A DNA stretch of 64,000 nucleotides from Serratia marcescens subsp. marcescens ATCC 13880 (GCF_017299535.1 NZ_CP071238.1:2666001-2730000), one strand, 5' to 3'. Shown: positions 26,350 through 38,265, counted from the stretch's first letter. A program made the numbers and translations. Notes: generated from the letters alone by a model not told the origin.

Positions 26350-27744
26350 TTACTTCTGCAGCGCCCGCAGAATCGCCTCCACGCTGTCTTTGGCGTCGCC
26401 GAACAGCATCTGGGTGTTCTCCTTGAAGAACAGCGGGTTCTGCACGCCGGCGTAGCCGGTGTTCATCGAGCGTTTGAACGCGATTACGTTCTGCGCTTTC
26501 CACACTTCCAATACCGGCATGCCGGCGATCGGGCTGCGCGGATCTTCCAGCGCCGCCGGGTTCACCGTGTCGTTGGCACCGATCACCAGCACGGTGTCGG
26601 TATCCGGGAAATCGTCGTTGATTTCATCCATCTCCAGCACCACGTCGTACGGCACCTTCGCCTCCGCCAGCAGCACGTTCATGTGGCCCGGCAAGCGCCC
26701 CGCGACCGGGTGAATGCCGAAACGCACCTTCACGCCGCGCGCCCGCAGTTTTTCGGTGATTTCCGCCACCGGATACTGCGCCTGCGCCACCGCCATGCCG
26801 TAGCCCGGGGTGATGATCACCGACGTGGAGTTCTTCAACTGCTCGGCCACCTCTTCCGCCGTGGTTTCACGGTATTCGCCCATCTCTTCGGCGTCGCCGG
26901 TGGAAGAGCCGTCGCTGCCGAAACCGCCGGCGATCACGCTGATAAACGAACGGTTCATCGCCTTGCACATGATGTAAGACAGTATCGCCCCCGAAGAGCC
27001 CACCAGCGCGCCGGTGACGATCAGCAGATCGTTGCTCAGCATGAAGCCCGCCGCAGCCGCCGCCCACCCCGAGTAAGAGTTGAGCATCGACACCACCACC
27101 GGCATGTCGGCGCCGCCGATCGAGGCGACCAGATGCCAGCCGAACGCCAGCGCGATCGCCGTCATCAACAGCAGCGTTACCACCTGCCAGCCCACGCTGT
27201 CGGTGCGCACGAACGCCACCAGCAACAGGAACGAGATCACCAGCGCCGCCAGGTTCAGCTTGTGGCGATTCGGCAACATCAGCGGTTTGGAAGAAATGAT
27301 GCCGCGCAGCTTGCCGAAGGCGACGATCGACCCGGTGAAGGTCACCGCACCGATAAAGACGCCGAGGAACACTTCGGTCAGATGGATATTCGCCATCACC
27401 GGCTCCATCGGCGCGCCGTGATCCAGGTAGCTGTTGAAGCCGACCAGCACCGCCGCCAGGCCAACGAAACTGTGCAGCACCGCCACCAGCTCCGGCATTT
27501 CGGTCATCTCGACCTTCTTGGCCAGATAGACGCCGATCGAGCCGCCGATGATCATGGCGATGATGATCCAGCCGACGTTGCCGGAATCCGGCCCCAAGAT
27601 GGTGGCGATCAGCGCGATCGCCATGCCGGCGACGCCGAACAGGTTGCCCTGCTTCGACGTTTCATGACGCGACAGGCCCGCCAGGCTGAAAATAAACAAA
27701 ATAGCGGCAACAATGTATGCAGCTGTAACCAATCCTCCAGACAT
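26350..27744 (-). CDS. pntB: NAD(P) transhydrogenase subunit beta
   Basis: A 464-residue inner-membrane subunit of the proton-translocating transhydrogenase, which makes NADPH from NADH. The N-terminal half holds about nine membrane helices. The C-terminal half is the NADP(H)-binding domain III with [20 protein letters not shown] and the late [10 protein letters not shown] and [16 protein letters not shown] stands before the ATG. It begins ten bases after pntA, forming the usual pntAB operon. Confidence 0.97.
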   Translation of the reverse strand: MSGGLVTAAYIVAAILFIFSLAGLSRHETSKQGNLFGVAGMAIALIATILGPDSGNVGWIIIAMIIGGSIGVYLAKKVEMTEMPELVAVLHSFVGLAAVLVGFNSYLDHGAPMEPVMANIHLTEVFLGVFIGAVTFTGSIVAFGKLRGIISSKPLMLPNRHKLNLAALVISFLLLVAFVRTDSVGWQVVTLLLMTAIALAFGWHLVASIGGADMPVVVSMLNSYSGWAAAAAGFMLSNDLLIVTGALVGSSGAILSYIMCKAMNRSFISVIAGGFGSDGSSTGDAEEMGEYRETTAEEVAEQLKNSTSVIITPGYGMAVAQAQYPVAEITEKLRARGVKVRFGIHPVAGRLPGHMNVLLAEAKVPYDVVLEMDEINDDFPDTDTVLVIGANDTVNPAALEDPRSPIAGMPVLEVWKAQNVIAFKRSMNTGYAGVQNPLFFKENTQMLFGDAKDSVEAILRALQK

Positions 27745-27754
27745 TTGTTACCCC

Positions 27755-29821
<2,067 letters not shown>

Positions 29822-30772
29822 ATGAAGCTGAAGACCACGATCATCGCGTCAGCCTTGTTATCACTCACCGCGCTGTCTGCTCATGCGGCGCAAGAGTTAA
29901 CTCCTGAGAAAGCAGCGGTGCTGAAGCCGTTTGATCGCATCACGATTACCGGCCGCTTCAATGCCATCAATGAAGCCGTCGACGCCGTATCCCGCCGTGC
30001 AGACAAACTGGGTGCCGATTCCTTCTATATCCAGGACAGCAACAACAGCAACAACGGCGGCAACTGGCGCGTCACCGCAGACCTTTATCATAAAGATGCG
30101 CCAGAAGTGAGCAAAACACCAAAATACCGCGTATTTAACGGCGTGAATGAACTGCCTAAAGAGGAAGCCTACCTGCTGGAGCCTTACGATACCGTGAGCG
30201 TCAGCGGCTTCTACCGCAGCCAGCCGGACATCAACGACGCCATCTCCAAAGAAGCGAAGAAAAAAGGCGCTGCATCCTTCTTCATCGTGCGCCAGGTTGA
30301 CGCCAACTCCGGCGGCAACCAGTTCGTCACCGCCTATATCTATAAGGCCGATGCGCCGAAACGCCGCGTGCAGAGCCCGGACGCCATTCCGGCCGATTCT
30401 GACGCCGGCCGCGCCGCGCTGGCCGCCGGCGGCGCCGCAGCCGCGAAAGTCGAAATCCCTGGCGTCGCATCTTCTGGTTCGCCAAGCCGCGAAGTGGGCC
30501 GTTTCTTCGAAACCCAGTCCTCTACCGGCCAACGCTATACCGTCACGCTGCCTAACGGCACCAAGATCCAGGAAGTGAACAACGTGACCGCCGCGCAGAT
30601 GGTGCCGTTCGACTCCGTCACCTTCACCGGCCACTTCAACAGCATGACCGATGTCTCCACCGAAGTGGCGAAACGCGCGGCTGAGAAAGGCGCCAAGTAC
30701 TACCACGTCACTCGCCAGTGGCAGAACAAGAGCGGCGGCAACCTGACCGTCAGCGCCGATCTGTTCAAATAA
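29822..30772 (+). CDS. ydgH: YdgH, periplasmic protein with three DUF1471 (BhsA/McbA-like) domains
   Basis: A 316-residue secreted protein with a signal peptide of about 22 residues ending SAHA. Three repeats follow, around residues 30-85, 110-165 and 255-316. Each contains an F-x-x-I/V-x-V/I-T/S-G-R/F-F/Y element and a later YH/Y-x-A-D-L/Y strand, the DUF1471 pattern. The family is linked to stress and biofilm traits, and the exact role is unknown. Gene order pntAB-ydgH-ydgI matches E. coli. Confidence 0.9.
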   Translation: MKLKTTIIASALLSLTALSAHAAQELTPEKAAVLKPFDRITITGRFNAINEAVDAVSRRADKLGADSFYIQDSNNSNNGGNWRVTADLYHKDAPEVSKTPKYRVFNGVNELPKEEAYLLEPYDTVSVSGFYRSQPDINDAISKEAKKKGAASFFIVRQVDANSGGNQFVTAYIYKADAPKRRVQSPDAIPADSDAGRAALAAGGAAAAKVEIPGVASSGSPSREVGRFFETQSSTGQRYTVTLPNGTKIQEVNNVTAAQMVPFDSVTFTGHFNSMTDVSTEVAKRAAEKGAKYYHVTRQWQNKSGGNLTVSADLFK

Positions 30773-30794
30773 AACCCGTTTTTAGGTTTACCAT

Positions 30795-30821
30795 CGGGCA
30801 GCCCTTGAGCTGCCCGTTTTT
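30795..30821 (+). terminator. Rho-independent terminator of ydgH
   Basis: Stem CGGGCAGC (30795-30802) with GCTGCCCG (30809-30816), a six-base loop and TTTTTA following. Confidence 0.85.
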
Positions 30822-31016
30822 ATTGCCGCTTTTTCCATCGCGCGTTGAATAGTTTTTTGTAAATTCCGCATATTCAATCATTGCATCTCTAATCATCCCT
30901 CCGTAGAATTTGCGCCAATTTTTAGGGCTATTGTCTATTCGCGCAGTGGTTGTTAATACATTGTTGCAGCCAAGCAGTTCCCTTCCAGTTGTTTATTCTG
31001 CGTTCAGGATCCGTCA

Positions 31017-32408
31017 TTGGAAAAAAAACTCGGTCTTACCGCGCTAACCGCTTTGGTGCTCAGCTCGATGCTGGGCGCCGGCGTGTTCAGTCTGCCGCAA
31101 AACATGGCGCAGGTCGCCAGCCCCGCCGCGCTGCTGCTGGGTTGGGGGATCACCGGCGTCGGCATTCTGTTTTTAGCATTCGCCATGCTGTTGCTTACGC
31201 GTTTGCGTCCGGATCTGGACGGCGGCATCTTCACCTACGCCAAAGAAGGATTCGGCGAACTGGTGGGCTTCTGCTCCGCCTGGGGTTACTGGCTGTGCGC
31301 CGTGATCGCCAACGTCTCGTATCTGGTGATCGTGTTCGCGGCGCTGAGCATTTTCACCGATCGCGGCGGCAACGTTATCCTCGGTGACGGCAATACCTGG
31401 CAGGCGCTGATCGCCGAATCCGCCCTGCTGTGGATCGTGCACGCGCTGGTGCTGCGCGGCGTGCAAACCGCCGCCAGCATCAATCTGGCGGCCACCCTCG
31501 CCAAGCTGTTGCCGCTGGGAATGTTCGCCGTTCTGGCGGCGATCGCCTTTAAAATGGACGTGTTCACACTGGATTTCAACGGCGTCGCCCTCGGCAAACC
31601 GGTGTGGGAACAGGTCAAGGACACCATGCTGATCACCCTATGGGTGTTTATCGGCGTGGAGGGCGCGGTGGTGGTTTCCGCTCGCGCCCGCAATAAGAAA
31701 GACGTGGGCCGCGCCACTATGCTGGCGGTGCTGTCGGCGCTGGCGGTGTATCTGATGGTCACGCTGCTGTCGCTGGGCGTGGTGCCGCGCAGCGAACTGG
31801 CCGAGATGCGCAATCCGTCGATGGCGGTGCTGATGGTAGAACTGATCGGCCCGTGGGGAGACGTGCTCATCGCCGCCGGCCTGATCGTTTCCGTGTGCGG
31901 CGCCTACCTGAGCTGGACCATCATGGCGGCGGAAGTGCCGCTGCTGGCCGCGCAGCACGGCGCGTTTCCGCGCGTGTTCGGCAAGCAGAACCGCCATCAC
32001 GCCCCGTCCTCTTCGCTGTGGCTGACCAATATCGCGGTGCAGCTGGCGCTGGTGCTGATCTGGCTGACCGGCAGCAACTACAACTCGCTGTTGACCATCG
32101 CTTCGGAAATGATCCTGGTGCCTTACTTCCTGGTCGGCGCATTTCTGTTCAAGGTGGCTTACCGCCGCCGCGACAAACGCCTGATCTTCGCCGCCACCGG
32201 CGCCTGCGTCTATGGCCTGTGGCTGCTGTATGCTTCCGGGCTGATGCACCTGCTGATGTCGGTGCTGCTGTATGCGCCAGGGCTGTTGGTGTTCATGTAT
32301 GCCCGCCGCGGCCATCGGGATATCAATCTGCTCAATCGCCTGGAAAAAAGCAGCATCTTCTTGCTGCTGGTGGCCACGCTGCCTGCCGGCTGGTTTATGT
32401 TGCACTAA
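31017..32408 (+). CDS. ydgI: YdgI, basic amino acid antiporter (ArcD-like)
   Basis: A 463-residue APC-superfamily permease with about 12 membrane segments, closely similar to E. coli YdgI, annotated as a putative arginine/ornithine antiporter. The N-terminal SSMLGAGVFSLPQNMA is the substrate-binding unwound helix of the family. The start appears to be TTG at 31017, matching the conserved MEKKLGL N-terminus, with AGGA seven bases upstream. No arginine deiminase genes are nearby, so the substrate is not fixed by context. Confidence 0.88.
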   Translation: MEKKLGLTALTALVLSSMLGAGVFSLPQNMAQVASPAALLLGWGITGVGILFLAFAMLLLTRLRPDLDGGIFTYAKEGFGELVGFCSAWGYWLCAVIANVSYLVIVFAALSIFTDRGGNVILGDGNTWQALIAESALLWIVHALVLRGVQTAASINLAATLAKLLPLGMFAVLAAIAFKMDVFTLDFNGVALGKPVWEQVKDTMLITLWVFIGVEGAVVVSARARNKKDVGRATMLAVLSALAVYLMVTLLSLGVVPRSELAEMRNPSMAVLMVELIGPWGDVLIAAGLIVSVCGAYLSWTIMAAEVPLLAAQHGAFPRVFGKQNRHHAPSSSLWLTNIAVQLALVLIWLTGSNYNSLLTIASEMILVPYFLVGAFLFKVAYRRRDKRLIFAATGACVYGLWLLYASGLMHLLMSVLLYAPGLLVFMYARRGHRDINLLNRLEKSSIFLLLVATLPAGWFMLH

Positions 32409-32420
32409 AATCGCCTTCCC

Positions 32421-32450
32421 ATGCGGCTGCCCGTCAGCCGCATTTCGTTT
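32421..32450 (+). terminator. Hairpin after ydgI
   Basis: Perfect nine-base arms ATGCGGCTG (32421-32429) and CAGCCGCAT (32435-32443), five-base loop, followed by TTCGTTT, a weak T-tract. Confidence 0.55.
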
Positions 32451-32517
32451 CCTCGCCCTTCCTCTTACCCCGCTCCCCGTTATTGATCCGTCAGTGGCTC
32501 CGCTTGCGATTTCAAAT

Positions 32518-32536
32518 GCAATTAATTATCATTATC
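32518..32536. promoter_or_regulatory. Fur-box-like site
   Basis: The 19-mer ending ATTATCATTATC matches the Fur consensus (reverse orientation) at about 15 of 19 positions, with the right 12 bases perfect. It lies about 88 bases before the unknown gene at 32624. Confidence 0.5.
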
Positions 32537-32623
32537 ATCCAAGCATTGACGGTAAGACACGAGTGCCCCCGCCGAGAGGCGTCAGGAGGCGGGTTTGGAC
32601 AGGCTGAAAATGGAAGGCATTTC

Positions 32624-33109
32624 ATGGCTGAAAAACTGCTGCACGCATTACCCTTGTTTGCCGCTTGGGAAGCACTGATCGCCAAGGGCAACACGGCATT
32701 CAATCAGCGGCGCGATCGCCTGGCGATGATGCACTATCAGCAGGCGCTGGGCGTCGCTCAGGCGATCATCGCCGAGAAACCCTGGCTGAATGTGGAATAT
32801 GCCGCCAGAGTTAACGCACTGAATATTTTCGAGTCTGCCCTGGCCGCGTTGATCGTCACATTCAACAACATTACCCATCTGCGCCTGCGGCAAACGCCCC
32901 TCCGCGGCGTTGAGCCGCATGTGCATCAGGCTCGGCTCGCCATCGAACAGGTGATGGACGATACCTCGCTGTGCGAACAAATGCAGCAGGCCGCCGAGCG
33001 GCACCTGCTGCGCTTTCGAATAGAAACGCTGCAGGTGCTGCGCGAACATCGGCTGCCGGAAACCGGCATCTGCGCGCCTGCTGGCAACCATTCCGCCACC
33101 GTGCATTAA
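32624..33109 (+). CDS. Protein of unknown function, possibly iron-regulated
   Basis: A 161-residue soluble, mostly helical protein that I cannot place with confidence. The first 60 residues (AWEALIAKGNTAFNQRRDRL then MMHYQQALGVAQAI) look like a TPR-type helix pair, and the middle (NIFESALAALIVTFNNITHL) is amphipathic. There is no signal peptide. A GGAAGG ribosome site precedes the ATG at 32624; the longer open frame upstream overlaps ydgI and is not real. The Fur-like site upstream suggests iron control. It interrupts the ydgI-folM order of E. coli. Confidence 0.7.
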   Translation: MAEKLLHALPLFAAWEALIAKGNTAFNQRRDRLAMMHYQQALGVAQAIIAEKPWLNVEYAARVNALNIFESALAALIVTFNNITHLRLRQTPLRGVEPHVHQARLAIEQVMDDTSLCEQMQQAAERHLLRFRIETLQVLREHRLPETGICAPAGNHSATVH

Positions 33110-33210
33110 AAACGACACAACGCCCTGAGGAGGGTAATCCGCCAATGAATGAATTGAGTGATGGGATGAAGGTTTGACGCCGACCGTGACGCGGCGCGAA
33201 ATTTCACATT

Positions 33211-33250
33211 CATGGTTAGGCCATCGCGGTAAGTCAATTGCCTAACCATG
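33211..33250. repeat. Inverted repeat CATGGTTAGGC
   Basis: Eleven-base perfect arms at 33211-33221 and 33240-33250 separated by 18 bases, between two convergent unknown genes. No T-run is adjacent. Confidence 0.5.
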
Positions 33251-33277
33251 AACGGGCGGCCGGGTCGATACACCCGG

Positions 33278-33688
33278 TCAGCTTTTAGGGGGAATGGTGA
33301 TGGTCATGCGCTCACCCACCAGGGCGATCGCAATGCCTTCCTCGCACTCTTTTTGAATGGCCGCCAGCTGTTGCGCTTCCAGCGCATAGGGCAACTGAAT
33401 ATCAAACACCGTCAGGCCCTGCTGCTGCGCCAGGTCAATCAGGCGCACGATATTGGTTTCATCGCTGACCTGTGTCGACACCACTTGCAGCGCCAGCTCT
33501 TTCAACTGCTCTTTGCGCGTTTGTGACGTGGTCACGCGCGATTTTAACACCATGCCGAAGATCGGCATCACACCATAAATAGCATCAACAAAGCGCCAGT
33601 GCTTCCTGCACGATGCGGACAGAAAATCCATATAGTCAAAACAGATTTTCTCACTGCGCGCGATGGATGCAAGGTGATTGCTGTTCAT
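33278..33688 (-). CDS. Protein of unknown function
   Basis: A 136-residue protein without a signal peptide or clear family motif. The N-terminus (residues 1-50) has several aromatic residues and a short hydrophobic patch (AIYGVMPIFGMVL); the rest looks soluble. GAGAGGAAT lies upstream of the ATG, supporting real translation. It is convergent with the gene at 32624 and divergent from folM. Codon use resembles that of its neighbours. I cannot assign a function. Confidence 0.6.
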   Translation of the reverse strand: MNSNHLASIARSEKICFDYMDFLSASCRKHWRFVDAIYGVMPIFGMVLKSRVTTSQTRKEQLKELALQVVSTQVSDETNIVRLIDLAQQQGLTVFDIQLPYALEAQQLAAIQKECEEGIAIALVGERMTITIPPKS

Positions 33689-33872
33689 CCCCTCATTCCT
33701 CTCATGGCCAGTGTTAACCCGTGGTCTTTCAAGCCGCCGCCGGGCGGCAACCTGAAACGCATTGGGGATCTTACATCCAGAAATGGATAATCATGCGAAG
33801 CTTTAACGACTTTCCGCCGTATGATGGCATAATTCCCCTATTGTTTGCCAGTCTGTCCAGGAGCTTTAATCA

Positions 33873-34595
33873 ATGGAACACCCCAACTCTGCCCCGGTGC
33901 TGATTACCGGCGGCGCGCGGCGCATCGGGCTGGCGCTCGCCAGAGCGTTTCTCCAGCGCGGCGTTCCCGTCATCATTGCCTATCGCAGCGAATATCCGGC
34001 GATGACCGAGTTGAAAGCCTTGGGCGCCAGTTGCATTCAGGGCGATTTTTCCACGCACGAAGGCATCTACCGTTTCGCCGACCAGGTACGGCAGGTGGCG
34101 CCCAAATTGCGCGCAGTGATCCACAACGCCAGCGCCTGGCAGGCCGAGTCGGCGGAAGTGCCGCCGGAGCAAGTGATGGCGGCGATGCTGCAAATTCACG
34201 TCTATACGCCCTATTTGCTCAACCAACTGCTCGAATCTTGCCTGACCGGCCAGGGCCAGGCAGGCGCGGACATTATCCATCTGACCGACTACGTGGTGGA
34301 AAAAGGCAGCGACAAACATATCGCCTACGCCGCCAGCAAGGCCGCGCTGGACAATATGACCCGCTCGTTCGCCCGCAAGCTGGCGCCGGAGGTGAAGGTC
34401 AACGCCATCGCGCCGGCGCTGATCATCTTCAATCCGGGCGACGATGAGGCCTACCGCCAACAAGCGCTGGCGAAATCGCTGATGAAGGTCGCGCCGGGCG
34501 AGAGCGAAGTGGTCAATCTGGTGAACTACCTGCTGGAGAGCCGTTACGTGACCGGCCGCACCCACGGCGTCGACGGCGGGCGGCCGCTGCGCTGA
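33873..34595 (+). CDS. folM: Dihydromonapterin reductase FolM
   Basis: A 240-residue short-chain dehydrogenase that reduces dihydromonapterin (and dihydrofolate weakly). The NADPH-binding ITGGARRIGLALA is at 11-23 and the catalytic Tyr-x3-Lys is in HIAYAASKAALDN. A fairly conserved folM feature is the C-terminal VTGRTHGVDGGRPLR. AGGAG stands nine bases before the ATG. It lies upstream of rstA, as in E. coli (there with ydgC between). Confidence 0.92.
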   Translation: MEHPNSAPVLITGGARRIGLALARAFLQRGVPVIIAYRSEYPAMTELKALGASCIQGDFSTHEGIYRFADQVRQVAPKLRAVIHNASAWQAESAEVPPEQVMAAMLQIHVYTPYLLNQLLESCLTGQGQAGADIIHLTDYVVEKGSDKHIAYAASKAALDNMTRSFARKLAPEVKVNAIAPALIIFNPGDDEAYRQQALAKSLMKVAPGESEVVNLVNYLLESRYVTGRTHGVDGGRPLR

Positions 34596-34606
34596 GGCAA
34601 AGATCC

Positions 34607-34637
34607 GCATAGCGCTTCGCTGTGGGCCGCGCTATGC
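34607..34637 (+). terminator. Hairpin between folM and rstA
   Basis: Arms GCATAGCGC (34607-34615) and GCGCTATGC (34629-34637) are exact complements. It is followed by TGAAATCCGCTTTTCTT, a poor T-tract, and may be an attenuator before rstA. Confidence 0.35.
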
Positions 34638-34670
34638 TGAAATCCGCTTTTCTTATTAAAACACGGGCAT

Positions 34671-35396
34671 ATGCATAAAATTGTTTTTGTGGAAGACGAT
34701 CCTGAAGTCGGCAAACTGATCGCCGCCTATCTGGGCAAACACGACATCGAGGTGCTGATCGAACCGCGCGGCGACAGCGCGCAGGCGCGCATCGAGCGCG
34801 AGCAACCCGATTTGGTGCTGCTGGACATCATGCTGCCCGGCAAAGACGGCATGACGCTGTGCCGCGATCTGCGCCCGACCTTCCCCGGCCCGATCGTGCT
34901 GCTCACTTCGCTCGACAGCGACATGAACCATATTCTGTCGCTGGAGATGGGCGCCAACGACTATATCCTGAAAACCACGCCGCCGGCGGTGTTGCTGGCC
35001 CGCCTGCGTTTGCACCTGCGCCAACACAGCCAGCAGCCGAAAGAAGAGTCGGTTCAGCCGCTCACCCAGCATAACGCGCTGCATTTTGGGCTATTGTGCA
35101 TCGATCCGGTCAACCGGCAGGTCACGCTGGGCGAAGAAACGATCACCCTGTCCACCTCGGATTTCGATTTGTTGTGGGAACTGGCGACCCACGCCGGGCA
35201 GATCATGGATCGCGAGGCGTTGCTGCAAAACCTGCGCGGCGTGAGCTACGACGGTATGGACCGCAGTATCGACGTGGCGATCTCCCGCCTGCGCCGCAAG
35301 CTGTACGACAACGCGCTGGAGCCGTTCCGCATCAAGACCGTGCGCAATAAAGGTTATCTGTTCGCCCCTAATGCCTGGGCATCGGTGCAACAATGA
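34671..35396 (+). CDS. rstA: Response regulator RstA
   Basis: A 241-residue OmpR/PhoB-type regulator. The receiver domain has the acidic pocket D9/D10, phospho-acceptor D52 (LLDIMLPGKDG) and a C-terminal winged helix (DREALLQNLRGVSYDGMDRSIDVAISRL). In E. coli it is under PhoPQ control and activates asr. A matching RstA-type site is present before asr in this window. It overlaps rstB by four bases (ATGA). Confidence 0.95.
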   Translation: MHKIVFVEDDPEVGKLIAAYLGKHDIEVLIEPRGDSAQARIEREQPDLVLLDIMLPGKDGMTLCRDLRPTFPGPIVLLTSLDSDMNHILSLEMGANDYILKTTPPAVLLARLRLHLRQHSQQPKEESVQPLTQHNALHFGLLCIDPVNRQVTLGEETITLSTSDFDLLWELATHAGQIMDREALLQNLRGVSYDGMDRSIDVAISRLRRKLYDNALEPFRIKTVRNKGYLFAPNAWASVQQ

Positions 35397-36697
35397 GAAA
35401 ACTTTTCGTCCAGTTCTTCCTGTTGCTGTTCGTCTGTTTTCTGGTGATGGCGATGCTGGTTGGCCTGGTGTACAAGGTGACCGCCGAGCGCGCCGGCCGC
35501 CAGTCGATGGACGATCTGATGAAAAGTTCGCTGTACCTGATGCGCAGCGAGCTGCGCGAAATCCCGCTGAAGGACTGGAACAAGACCATCGCCACGCTGG
35601 ATCTCAACCTGTCGTTCAAACTGCATATCGAACCGCTCGGCAAACAGGAGCTGAGCGAGGATCTGAAAAAACGGCTGCGGCTGGGGGAAATCATCGCCCT
35701 CGACGATCAGTACACCTTTATGCAGCGCATTCCGCGCAGCCACTACGTGTTGGTGGTCGGCCCCATTCCTTATCTGTTCTATCTGCACCAGATGCGCCTG
35801 CTGGATCTGGTATTGCTGGTGTTTATCGGCATGTCGCTGGCGCTGCCGGTGTTTCTGTGGATGCGGCCGCACTGGCAAGATCTGCTGAAGCTGGAAAACG
35901 CCGCCCAGCGACTCGGCGCCGGGCACCTGGATGAACGCACCCACTTCGATCCCACCTCCAGCCTGAGCCGGCTCGGCGTGGCGTTCAACCAGATGGCCGA
36001 CAGCGTCAACACCCTGATCGCCAGCAAGAAACAGCTGATCGACGGCATCGCGCACGAGCTGCGCACGCCGCTGGTGCGCCTGCGTTACCGGCTCGAAATG
36101 AGCGATAACCTGTCCGAAAGCGAGCAGCAGGCGTTGAACCGCGATATCGGCCAGCTGGAGTCGCTGATCGACGAGCTGCTGACCTATGCCCGTTTGGATC
36201 GCCCGCAGGTTGCGTTAAACATTGAACCCATCGATCTGCCAAAATGGCTCGAGGACAAGGTCGATGATATCCGTCTTATTCATCAGGAACGCGACATCCA
36301 GCTCGATATCCCGCACGTCGGCGACTTCGGCGGCGTCGATCTGCGCCTGATGGAGCGCGTGCTCGACAACCTGGTCAACAACGCGCTGCGCTATTCCGAA
36401 CAGCGTCTGCGCGTCGGCCTGTGGTTTGACGGCGACCTCGCCTGCTTGCAGGTCGAGGATGACGGGCCAGGTATCCCGCCGGAAGAGCGCGAGCGGGTGT
36501 TTGAACCTTTCGTCCGTCTCGACCCCAGCCGCGATCGCGCTACCGGCGGCTGCGGGTTGGGGCTGGCCATCGTCCATTCCATCGCCGTCGCCTACCAGGG
36601 GCAGGTGTTCGTCGAAGGCAGTTCGCTCGGCGGCGCCAGTTTCCGTTTCTGCTGGCCGGTAAAGCCGACATTCAGTTTAAAAGCCGATCTGGCGTAA
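35393..36697 (+). CDS. rstB: Sensor histidine kinase RstB
   Basis: A 434-residue inner-membrane sensor with two hydrophobic segments (about 8-28 and 133-157) around a periplasmic domain, a HAMP region, and the phospho-acceptor H221 in DGIAHELRTPLVRLRY. The ATPase domain has N (NLVNNALRY), G1 (DDGPGIP) and G2 (GCGLGLAI) boxes. It is translationally coupled to rstA. Its signal is not certain; acid or PhoQ-linked input is known in relatives. Confidence 0.95.
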   Translation: MRKLFVQFFLLLFVCFLVMAMLVGLVYKVTAERAGRQSMDDLMKSSLYLMRSELREIPLKDWNKTIATLDLNLSFKLHIEPLGKQELSEDLKKRLRLGEIIALDDQYTFMQRIPRSHYVLVVGPIPYLFYLHQMRLLDLVLLVFIGMSLALPVFLWMRPHWQDLLKLENAAQRLGAGHLDERTHFDPTSSLSRLGVAFNQMADSVNTLIASKKQLIDGIAHELRTPLVRLRYRLEMSDNLSESEQQALNRDIGQLESLIDELLTYARLDRPQVALNIEPIDLPKWLEDKVDDIRLIHQERDIQLDIPHVGDFGGVDLRLMERVLDNLVNNALRYSEQRLRVGLWFDGDLACLQVEDDGPGIPPEERERVFEPFVRLDPSRDRATGGCGLGLAIVHSIAVAYQGQVFVEGSSLGGASFRFCWPVKPTFSLKADLA

Positions 36698-36731
36698 TGC
36701 CGCCAGACCTTCTCATTGGAGCCGAATAATA

Positions 36732-38231
36732 ATGACATCTGCACATTCCAACACGTCTGCTTACGATCACCTGCGCGCCCTGTTCAGCCGGTTGTCGCGT
36801 TTCGGCCACCTGTCCGCCATCGCCGGTTGGGACATGCAAACCATGATGCCGCCGGGCGGCAGCAAGGCACGTTCCGAGGCGCTGGCTGAGCTGAGCGTGC
36901 TGCAGCACCAGATTTTAACGGCGGAAAGCACCGGCGCGCTGTTGGATCGCGCGCAGCAAGAGACGCTGGACGAGATCGACCGCGCCAACCTGCGCGAAAT
37001 GCGCCGCCAGTATGAAGACGCCGTGCTGCTGCCGGCCTCGCTGGTCGAAGCCAAGTCGCTGGCCGGCGCGCGCTGCGAACACGCCTGGCGCGCCCAACGC
37101 CCGGCCAACGATTGGGACGGCTTCGCCGAGAATCTGCGCGAGGTGGTCAAGCTCAGTCGGGAAGAGGCGCAGATCCGCGCGCAGGCGGCCGGCACCAGCC
37201 GTTACGACGCCCTGCTTAACCTGTATGAACCGGGCATGCGCAGCAGCGATCTCGACCGCATCTTCGGCGATCTGAAAACCTGGCTGCCGGATCTGTTGCA
37301 GCGCGTGGTGGCCAAACAGGCTAATGAGCCCTGCCAGGCGCCACAAGGTCCATTCAATGTGGACACCCAGCGTCAGCTGAGCCTGAGCGTGATGAAACTG
37401 CTCGGTTTCAACTTCGACAACGGCCGCGTCGACGTCAGCGCCCACCCGTTCTGCGGCGGCGTGCCGGAAGATGTACGCATCACCACGCGTTACAACGAGA
37501 AAGAGTTTTTGACCGCGCTGCTCGGCATCGTGCACGAGACCGGCCACGCTCGCTACGAGCAAAACCTGCCGCGCGATCTGCTCGGCCAGCCGGTCGCCCT
37601 GGCCCGTTCCACCGCTATCCACGAATCACAGAGCCTGCTGTTCGAAATGCAGCTGGCGCGCGGCAATGAATTCCTGAAAATATTGCGTCCGTTAGTCACC
37701 GCACAGTTTGGCGAACAGCCGGCGCTGGAAGAAGCCAACTTCATTCGCCTCAACCAGCGCGTTAAACCGGGCCTGATCCGCGTCGACGCCGACGAGGTGA
37801 GCTATCCTGCTCACGTCATCCTGCGCTACGAAATTGAAAAAGCGCTGATCGAAGGCGATATCGAAGTGGAAGACATTCCGGCGCTGTGGAATGAGAAGAT
37901 GAGTGCTTACCTCGGCCTCGACACCATCGGCAACTACCGCAATGGCTGCATGCAGGATATTCACTGGACCGACGGTGCCTTCGGCTACTTCCCGACTTAC
38001 ACCCTCGGCGCGATGTACGCCGCGCAGCTGTTCCACAGCGTGCGCCAGGCCCTGCCTTCGCTGAGCGAAGATATCGCCGCCGGCAACCTGCAGCCGCTGT
38101 TCCACTGGTTGCAGCACAACATCTGGCGCCACGGCAGCCGTTTCCCGACCGAGACGCTGATCGTCAATGCGACCGGCGAAGCGCTCAACCCACGCTACTT
38201 CCGCCAGCATTTGGAAAACCGCTACCTGTAA
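36732..38231 (+). CDS. Metallocarboxypeptidase, M32 family
   Basis: A 499-residue cytoplasmic carboxypeptidase of the Taq/Pfu carboxypeptidase family. The zinc motif is HETGH at residues 268-272, with the third ligand region IHESQSLLFE (E298) and the family DxRxT-like RITTRYNE before it. Length is typical. It starts 34 bases after rstB, so it may be co-transcribed, though its function in peptide turnover looks unrelated. It ends at a strong terminator. Confidence 0.92.
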   Translation: MTSAHSNTSAYDHLRALFSRLSRFGHLSAIAGWDMQTMMPPGGSKARSEALAELSVLQHQILTAESTGALLDRAQQETLDEIDRANLREMRRQYEDAVLLPASLVEAKSLAGARCEHAWRAQRPANDWDGFAENLREVVKLSREEAQIRAQAAGTSRYDALLNLYEPGMRSSDLDRIFGDLKTWLPDLLQRVVAKQANEPCQAPQGPFNVDTQRQLSLSVMKLLGFNFDNGRVDVSAHPFCGGVPEDVRITTRYNEKEFLTALLGIVHETGHARYEQNLPRDLLGQPVALARSTAIHESQSLLFEMQLARGNEFLKILRPLVTAQFGEQPALEEANFIRLNQRVKPGLIRVDADEVSYPAHVILRYEIEKALIEGDIEVEDIPALWNEKMSAYLGLDTIGNYRNGCMQDIHWTDGAFGYFPTYTLGAMYAAQLFHSVRQALPSLSEDIAAGNLQPLFHWLQHNIWRHGSRFPTETLIVNATGEALNPRYFRQHLENRYL

Positions 38232-38239
38232 TCTCTCCT

Positions 38240-38265
38240 GGCGCGGCCCCAGCCGCGCCCTTTTT
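38240..38265 (+). terminator. Rho-independent terminator of the M32 carboxypeptidase gene
   Basis: Stem GGCGCGGC (38240-38247) with GCCGCGCC (38252-38259), CCCA loop, then C and five T. Confidence 0.88.
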
